From: JAPXSY01 sp034003585
Lineage (GTDB): Bacteria > Verrucomicrobiota > Kiritimatiellia > RFP12 > UBA1067
DNA length: 12,022 nucleotides
Direction: 5' to 3'
Assembly (NCBI GenBank): GCA_034003585.1
Contig: JAVEYH010000108.1
Coordinates: 1-12,022, forward strand
Made by a program: the position numbers and the translations under genes. Shown here piece by piece: positions 7,952 to 12,022 of the stretch. Position 1 is the first letter of the stretch, and each line of letters starts with the position of its first letter. The notes beneath the pieces are model-generated. The model saw only the letters and a list, made by a program, of their open reading frames with translations. It was not told the origin of the DNA and made no database searches.

Positions 7952-7959
7952 ACGGTTCC
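7952..7959 (+). promoter_or_regulatory. Possible third operator half-site (ACGGTTCC) beside the regulator start codon
   Basis: This octamer differs by one base from the ACGGTACC arm found before the divergent operon and lies directly upstream of the regulator's ATG. Binding here could give autoregulation. A single 8-base match of this kind can be chance. Confidence 0.25.
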
Positions 7960-7985
7960 GCAACTTTCGCTGAGGTTACGCCGGG

Positions 7986-8014
7986 ATAATACGAAAACAC
8001 GCAGTTCCCGGCAA
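7986..8014 (-). promoter_or_regulatory. Candidate sigma-70 promoter of the XylR-family regulator (TTGCCG - 17 bp - TATTAT)
   Basis: On the minus strand TTGCCG (8014-8009) and TATTAT (7991-7986) are separated by 17 bases. Matches to consensus are 4 of 6 and 5 of 6. Transcription would begin near 7979, giving a leader of about 29 bases before the ATG at 7950, with only a weak GCGGAA ribosome site. Confidence 0.5.
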
Positions 8015-8070
8015 GAACGGACAACACAAGACCGGTTCGCAAAATCGCCGGGTAGAATTCGCTTTTTAAC

Positions 8071-8110
8071 ACGGTACCCCTCTTTCAGAAACCAAATATA
8101 CTGGTACCGT
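8071..8110. promoter_or_regulatory. Candidate operator: perfect 8-bp inverted repeat ACGGTACC - 24 bp - GGTACCGT
   Basis: The arms are at 8071-8078 and 8103-8110, with centres 32 bases apart, close to three helical turns, so both would face the same side of the DNA. They bracket the TATACT box at 8097-8102: the left arm falls on the -35 position and the right arm on the likely transcription start. This suits a regulator that either contacts polymerase or blocks it by looping. The core GGTACC is itself a palindrome, so the arms can also be read as direct repeats 30 bases apart, as AraC-type proteins often prefer. Assigning it to the adjacent regulator is inference. Confidence 0.5.
8097..8102 (+). 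promoter_or_regulatory. Candidate -10 box (TATACT) of the catabolic operon
   Basis: TATACT lies 22 bases before the ATG at 8125, predicting a start near 8109 and a leader of about 16 bases that still includes the AAGGAGGA ribosome site (8113-8120). No good -35 exists at 16-18 bases upstream; the operator arm occupies that place, which is what an activator-dependent promoter would look like. Confidence 0.45.
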
Positions 8111-8124
8111 ACAAGGAGGATTCG

Positions 8125-8982
8125 ATGAACACAATGGACACGGCATGCGGTGCACACCCTGATTTCGAGACGCGATACGAATGGTTGCGGCCGGGACAAC
8201 TGAAGGAGCGCCAAACCGCGTGTCCGCTGATCCTGTTTCCTTTGGGCCCTTTGGAATATCACGGGCCGCACCTTCCTTTGGGCACCGACCCGCTGAACGC
8301 GACGTTTGTGGCGCACGAATGCTGCAGGCGGCTGGAAAAAGGCGTCGTGCTGCCCACGATGTTCGTCGGCACCGAGCGCGAGCGCGACCCGGACATGCTG
8401 GCGTCGCTCGGTTTCAAGCGGGATGAGTACGTCGTCGGCATGGATTTCCCCTCACGCCTCTGGAACAGCCACTATCTGCCGGAAGAAATTTTCGCGCTGA
8501 TTGTGGCGGCGGAAACCCGGTGCCTCATCAGCCAAGGGTATCGCTACATCTTCATCGTCAACGGACACGGTGCTTTTAACCACAATGCCGTGCTGAAGCG
8601 GCTGTGTATTGAGCTGAGCAACACCACGGCGGCCCAAGTCGATTTCGCGATCGGTTTTCCGGAGAAGGCAGCGGCTTCCGGCGCGATCGGTCATGCGGAT
8701 ATCGCCGAGACCTCGTTGATCATGCATTACAGCAGGGAAGCCGTGGATCTGGGAACGTTGCCGCCCCGGGACGTTCCGCTAAAGTACACCGACTTTTCCG
8801 TCGTTGACGGACAGGGCTTTATCGCATCGCAACCTGACCGTCAGGTGCCGGAGGCGTTCGATCCCCGGGATTCGGGCCCGCAGATCGGGGAGATGCATTA
8901 TGAGACCATCCTCTCCGAACTCTGCGACAAGATCGAACGCCTGGTTTCGGGGACCGGCAATCATGCCGGCAAAGTCTATTAA
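8125..8982 (+). CDS. Creatininase-family amidohydrolase
   Basis: First gene of the inducible operon, 285 residues, usual size for the creatininase superfamily of metal-dependent cyclic-amide or C-N hydrolases (creatininase itself, formamidopyrimidine hydrolases, MftE). The metal-site motifs are intact: FPLGPLEYHGPHLPLGTD, with E44, H46 and D55 at the usual ligand positions; IVNGHGAFNHN around N146 and H148; and GHADIAETS with H190 and E195. Typical creatininases read NGHGGN and GHAG.ETS, so the site is slightly altered at two small residues. No signal peptide is seen, so it acts in the cytoplasm. AAGGAGGA 4 bases before the ATG fixes the start. Being next to an aminotransferase and a sugar-type symporter, creatinine is an unlikely substrate; an amide- or lactam-bearing sugar or cyclitol is more plausible, but that is inference. 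Confidence 0.88.
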   Translation: MNTMDTACGAHPDFETRYEWLRPGQLKERQTACPLILFPLGPLEYHGPHLPLGTDPLNATFVAHECCRRLEKGVVLPTMFVGTERERDPDMLASLGFKRDEYVVGMDFPSRLWNSHYLPEEIFALIVAAETRCLISQGYRYIFIVNGHGAFNHNAVLKRLCIELSNTTAAQVDFAIGFPEKAAASGAIGHADIAETSLIMHYSREAVDLGTLPPRDVPLKYTDFSVVDGQGFIASQPDRQVPEAFDPRDSGPQIGEMHYETILSELCDKIERLVSGTGNHAGKVY

Positions 8983-9060
8983 CCGGAGTCCCGCAGGGTG
9001 GCTGCATCGGTTCAATCTTCGCACGGACATGCGTAAAGAAGGAAAGGAGGGATCCGTTTA

Positions 9061-10350
9061 ATGGAGAACGATAAATTAGCGATCAATGGCGGTGCGCCGG
9101 TAAGGAGCCGTCCCCTGCCCCAGGAGTGGTGCGGCGCGCATTATATGGATGAGCTGGAGAGCGAAGCCGCGGCGCGCGTCTGCGCATCAAAAACCCTTTT
9201 CCGGTATTACGGGCTCGACCTGCAGAACGAGGTCGCCCAACTCGAGAACGAGTTCGCTGCCTATATCGGTGTCCGATATGCGCTGGCCGTCAGCAGCGGT
9301 ACGGGCGCGCTGCAGGTCGCGCTCGGCGCGTTGGGTGTCGGGCCGGGTGACGAAGTGCTCGTGCCGGGTTATTTTTGGGTGTCAACCGTCGGCGCGGTTG
9401 TGCGTGCCGGAGCGATTCCCGTGTTGGTGGACTGCGACGCCACATTCAGCATGGACCCGCAGGACGCGGCCCGGAAAATCACGCCGCGCACAAGGGTGAT
9501 TTTGATTGTACACATGGGCGGCGTGATCGGACGCGTGACCGAAATTGTCGCCCTGGCCCGCCGGCACAATCTGAAAGTGGTCGAGGATTGCGCTCAGGCC
9601 GCAGGAGCCAGCCAGAAGGGTGTGAAAGCCGGCGCGTTTGGCGACATGGCGATTTTCTCATTTCAAATGAACAAACACATGACCTCGGGCGAGGGAGGTA
9701 TGGTAGTGACCAACAGTGAGAACCTCTACCATCGCGCATTTGCCATTCATGACCTCGGCTATCCCCGCAACGACGCCGGGCGTCTGGTGATGGATGACCC
9801 GTCGCTTCAACTCTGGGGCATCGGGTGCCGGATGAGCGAGTTGACCGCCTCGGTTGCCCGGGTCCAGCTTACAAAATTAGACCGTATCACCTGCGCGATG
9901 CGCTCCGCCAAACTCACGATCAAGCGGGCGCTCGCAGGTGTGCTGACCTTTCGTGAGGTGCCTGATCCGGACGGCGATGCCGGCTCGTTCCTGATGACGG
10001 TTTTCCCCTCGCGCGAACAGTCGCTGAAGTTCACCGCCGCGTTACGGGCGGAAGGAGTGGTGGCCGGCAAAGGCGGCATGTATCCGATCCACATGGATGA
10101 TTGGGGCCTTCATATCTATTACAATGTGGCCAGCCTGGTCAATAAACGCGGAATATCCGGGGTCTCTCCGTGGCAGATGGCGGAGAACCGCGCTTCGGCG
10201 GATGTTTCGTATGCCAAGGGAACGTGTCCGCATCTGGATGATCGGATCAGCCGCACGATGATCTTCTGCGTCGCCTCGAACCTGACGGATGCAGACGTGC
10301 GGGACATCATCGCGGCGTATCAGAAAGTTGCCGCGGCGGTTTGCGTGTGA
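9061..10350 (+). CDS. DegT/DnrJ/EryC1/StrS-family PLP-dependent aminotransferase
   Basis: Second operon gene, 429 residues. Fold-type I PLP motifs are clear: SSGTGALQVAL binds the cofactor phosphate, EDCAQA (D176, Q179) holds the pyridine ring, and FSFQMNKHMTSGEGG carries the Schiff-base lysine K205. The N-terminal LAINGGAPVRSRPLP is typical of the subgroup that includes the scyllo-inosose and 2-deoxy-scyllo-inosose aminotransferases of aminoglycoside pathways. Known members transfer an amino group, usually from Glu or Gln, to a keto-sugar or keto-cyclitol. No NDP-sugar genes are nearby, so a catabolic role, converting an amino compound to a ketone, fits the context better than antibiotic or polysaccharide synthesis; this is inference. 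AAGGAGG at 9044-9050 precedes the ATG by 10 bases. The 78-bp space after the creatininase gene holds no other obvious feature. Confidence 0.9.
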   Translation: MENDKLAINGGAPVRSRPLPQEWCGAHYMDELESEAAARVCASKTLFRYYGLDLQNEVAQLENEFAAYIGVRYALAVSSGTGALQVALGALGVGPGDEVLVPGYFWVSTVGAVVRAGAIPVLVDCDATFSMDPQDAARKITPRTRVILIVHMGGVIGRVTEIVALARRHNLKVVEDCAQAAGASQKGVKAGAFGDMAIFSFQMNKHMTSGEGGMVVTNSENLYHRAFAIHDLGYPRNDAGRLVMDDPSLQLWGIGCRMSELTASVARVQLTKLDRITCAMRSAKLTIKRALAGVLTFREVPDPDGDAGSFLMTVFPSREQSLKFTAALRAEGVVAGKGGMYPIHMDDWGLHIYYNVASLVNKRGISGVSPWQMAENRASADVSYAKGTCPHLDDRISRTMIFCVASNLTDADVRDIIAAYQKVAAAVCV

Positions 10351-10370
10351 CGGCGGGGGGAGTGTATCGG

Positions 10371-12022
10371 ATGGGCGCCACACTGGATTATGTGACGATC
10401 ACGGTCTATTTCGTCGCGCTGCTGGGTGTCGGTTTTCTCACCGGCCGCGGCAAGCGAATGAGTTCGGATAGCTATTTCCTGTCCAAGGGAACCTTACGGT
10501 GGTGGGCGATCGGCGCCGCGTATGTCGCCACGGGAATGAACACCGAACAGCTCATCGGCCAGAACGGCGTGGGGTATCAGAACGGCCTGGTGATGGTGAA
10601 CTGGAATCTGATCGTGCCTGTGGTATACGGCGCGCTGATCTTCCTTTTTTATCCGGTTTACCTCCGCAACGGCATCCGCACAATGCCGGAGTATCTCGGA
10701 CGCAGGTTCAACCCGGCGAGCCAAAATATTTTCGCCGTGTTTCTGATCATCAGCTATGTGCTGATGAATCTGGCGGTCGTGTTTTACGGCGGTGCGATGT
10801 TGCTTTCCGAGGTCTTCCCGCTTGTTCCCGGCAACCCCTCCGCCAACCTCTGGCTGTGGCTTGCGGTCCTTGCGGTGGTTTCGGGAGTTTGCACCATGTA
10901 CGGAGGCGAGGCGTCCATGGTCTACGGCGCTTTTTTCCAGTTCCTGCTCATCTTTGTGGCGGGAGCCGCGTTGGCCTGGCTCGCCTTCCGTCAAATGCCC
11001 GGGGGACTGCATGATCTTTGGCGGGTCCCCGACCCCGGTTTCATGCGGCTCATTCATCCGATGCGTGCGAATCCCATCCCTTGGCACGCGATTCTGATAA
11101 CCATGTTCGGTCTGCATCTCTACTATTCGTGCATTAACCAGTCACTGGTTCAACGCGGGTTCGGTGCCCGGACAGAATGGGACGCACGCATGGCGGTCGT
11201 GTTCGCGGGCGCTTTCGTGCTGTTGCGTCCGGTGGTCGAAATTTTCCCGGGCATGATCGCCCGTGCGATCTACGAGGCCAGCCCCGACAGCGTCATGGGC
11301 CAGGCCTTCGATTTCGGGTTGCGCACCAACCCTGCGGGCTACCTGCCCGACCGGGTTCTTCCGAAACTGATCGCCGTACTCGTACCCCGCGGTTTGCAAG
11401 GGTTGATGGTGGTCGGCATCCTGGCGGGCGTGATGTCGACGATTTCGGCGTTATTGAACTCGATCTCGACACTGTTCACCTATGACGTCTACAAGAAGTG
11501 GATCAATCCTGGAGCGGGCGAAAAACGGCTTGTGCGGATCGGGTCAGCCACCACGCTGGCGCTGATGGTTTTCAGTGTCGTGTACGCGCCCCTGGTTCAG
11601 CGCATGGGCGGTATCTTTATCTATTTCCAGACAGCGGCGAGCTATTTTGCCGTGCCGATCGCCACGGTGTTCCTGACGGGCATGTTCTGGAAAAAGGCGA
11701 CCCCGGCCGCCGCGCTGACAGTGATTATTCTCGGGATCCCTTTGGGTATGCTTCTTGACAGGTATCTCCTCGAAGGACAAGCGCTGACTGTGGGTGGGGT
11801 CACGCTCCTTCCACAGTGTCTGCCGACCGCGTTCGTCGAGTCATGGAACACCAAGAACATGTTCGTGTGCTCAGGATTCAACCAAGCCTTCCTGATGCTT
11901 CTGATGGTGGTCATCAGTTTGTTCACACGGCCCAGACCGGAATCGGAAATCCGCCCTTTGCTTTGGCGTATGGAGTACTTCTTCCTGCCGAAAGACGAAC
12001 CGAAGCGGAATCTTTTCCAAGG
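10371..12022 (+). CDS. Sodium:solute symporter, SSS family, SGLT-like (3' end beyond window)
   Basis: Third operon gene; 550 codons are present without a stop, and the charged tail (RMEYFFLPKDEPKRN) suggests only a few residues are missing. It is a polytopic inner-membrane protein with many hydrophobic segments, starting with TM residues about 7-24. The first-helix region TGMNTEQLIGQNGVGY (54-69) corresponds to the NISAEQFIG-type substrate and sodium segment of vSGLT. GVMSTISALLNSISTLFTYD (about 353-372) is the conserved Ser/Thr-rich sodium-site helix. SSS carriers import sugars, inositols, amino acids or other organic solutes with sodium; this one looks most like the sugar/inositol branch. 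The ATG at 10371 follows the aminotransferase stop by 20 bp and has a GGGGGGAG ribosome site 8 bases upstream. It is likely the uptake step for the compound handled by the two preceding enzymes. Confidence 0.92.
   Translation, partial: MGATLDYVTITVYFVALLGVGFLTGRGKRMSSDSYFLSKGTLRWWAIGAAYVATGMNTEQLIGQNGVGYQNGLVMVNWNLIVPVVYGALIFLFYPVYLRNGIRTMPEYLGRRFNPASQNIFAVFLIISYVLMNLAVVFYGGAMLLSEVFPLVPGNPSANLWLWLAVLAVVSGVCTMYGGEASMVYGAFFQFLLIFVAGAALAWLAFRQMPGGLHDLWRVPDPGFMRLIHPMRANPIPWHAILITMFGLHLYYSCINQSLVQRGFGARTEWDARMAVVFAGAFVLLRPVVEIFPGMIARAIYEASPDSVMGQAFDFGLRTNPAGYLPDRVLPKLIAVLVPRGLQGLMVVGILAGVMSTISALLNSISTLFTYDVYKKWINPGAGEKRLVRIGSATTLALMVFSVVYAPLVQRMGGIFIYFQTAASYFAVPIATVFLTGMFWKKATPAAALTVIILGIPLGMLLDRYLLEGQALTVGGVTLLPQCLPTAFVESWNTKNMFVCSGFNQAFLMLLMVVISLFTRPRPESEIRPLLWRMEYFFLPKDEPKRNLFQ

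Noticed and set aside
7360..7989. A 209-codon plus-strand frame inside the regulator gene
   Set aside because: It is antisense to a clear regulator domain and shows no recognisable motif or ribosome site.
7951..8316. A longer N-terminus for the XylR-type regulator, starting at 8316
   Set aside because: The extension would overlap the start of the divergent creatininase gene and its promoter, and reads as Arg-rich sequence without family similarity. XylR proteins begin directly with the sensor fold.

Overview
The window looks like a contig or scaffold from a high-GC bacterium. The best guess, an inference only, is a member of the Planctomycetes-Verrucomicrobia-Chlamydiae group such as Kiritimatiellota or Lentisphaerota. 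The pointers are a giant two-module glycogen debranching enzyme, a XylR-type sensor/AraC regulator, and a creatininase, DegT aminotransferase and SSS transporter set of the kind I associate with those genomes. No rRNA or marker gene is present to settle it. A run of exactly 100 Ns (5260-5359) marks an assembly gap.

Left block (1-5924, minus strand), in transcription order: a secreted protein with a C-terminal charged helix and the gap inside it, then a TcdA/ThiF-type tRNA dehydratase 18 bp downstream, then a very large glycogen debranching enzyme (GH13 alpha-amylase module plus GH133 amylo-1,6-glucosidase module) that runs off the left edge. The last two overlap in a TGATG junction, so this is probably one transcription unit. 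The PHP-domain phosphoesterase (6012-6761) reads the other way from an 87-bp divergent region. Both genes flanking that region have -10-like boxes only 6-7 bases before their start codons, which suggests leaderless mRNAs.

Right block (6688-12022): a regulated catabolic cassette. A XylR-family regulator (minus) is divergent from an apparent operon of a creatininase-family amidohydrolase, a DegT/StrS-family PLP aminotransferase and an SGLT-type sodium:solute symporter (cut by the right edge). The 174-bp regulator/operon space holds a perfect 8-bp inverted repeat (ACGGTACC/GGTACCGT) bracketing a TATACT box just before the operon, and a similar half-site next to the regulator's start codon. A simple model: the symporter imports a polar, probably amino- or amido-substituted sugar or cyclitol. 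The creatininase-like enzyme opens an amide, the aminotransferase swaps amino and keto groups, and the regulator senses the substrate. The actual substrate cannot be read from the sequence.

The right block is visibly less GC-rich than the left and its genes have strong Shine-Dalgarno sequences. It meets the left block at a 74-bp tail-to-tail gene overlap, so it may have been acquired separately. No tRNA, rRNA, CRISPR array, insertion sequence or convincing terminator was seen, and no stretch above 300 bases lacks a gene.
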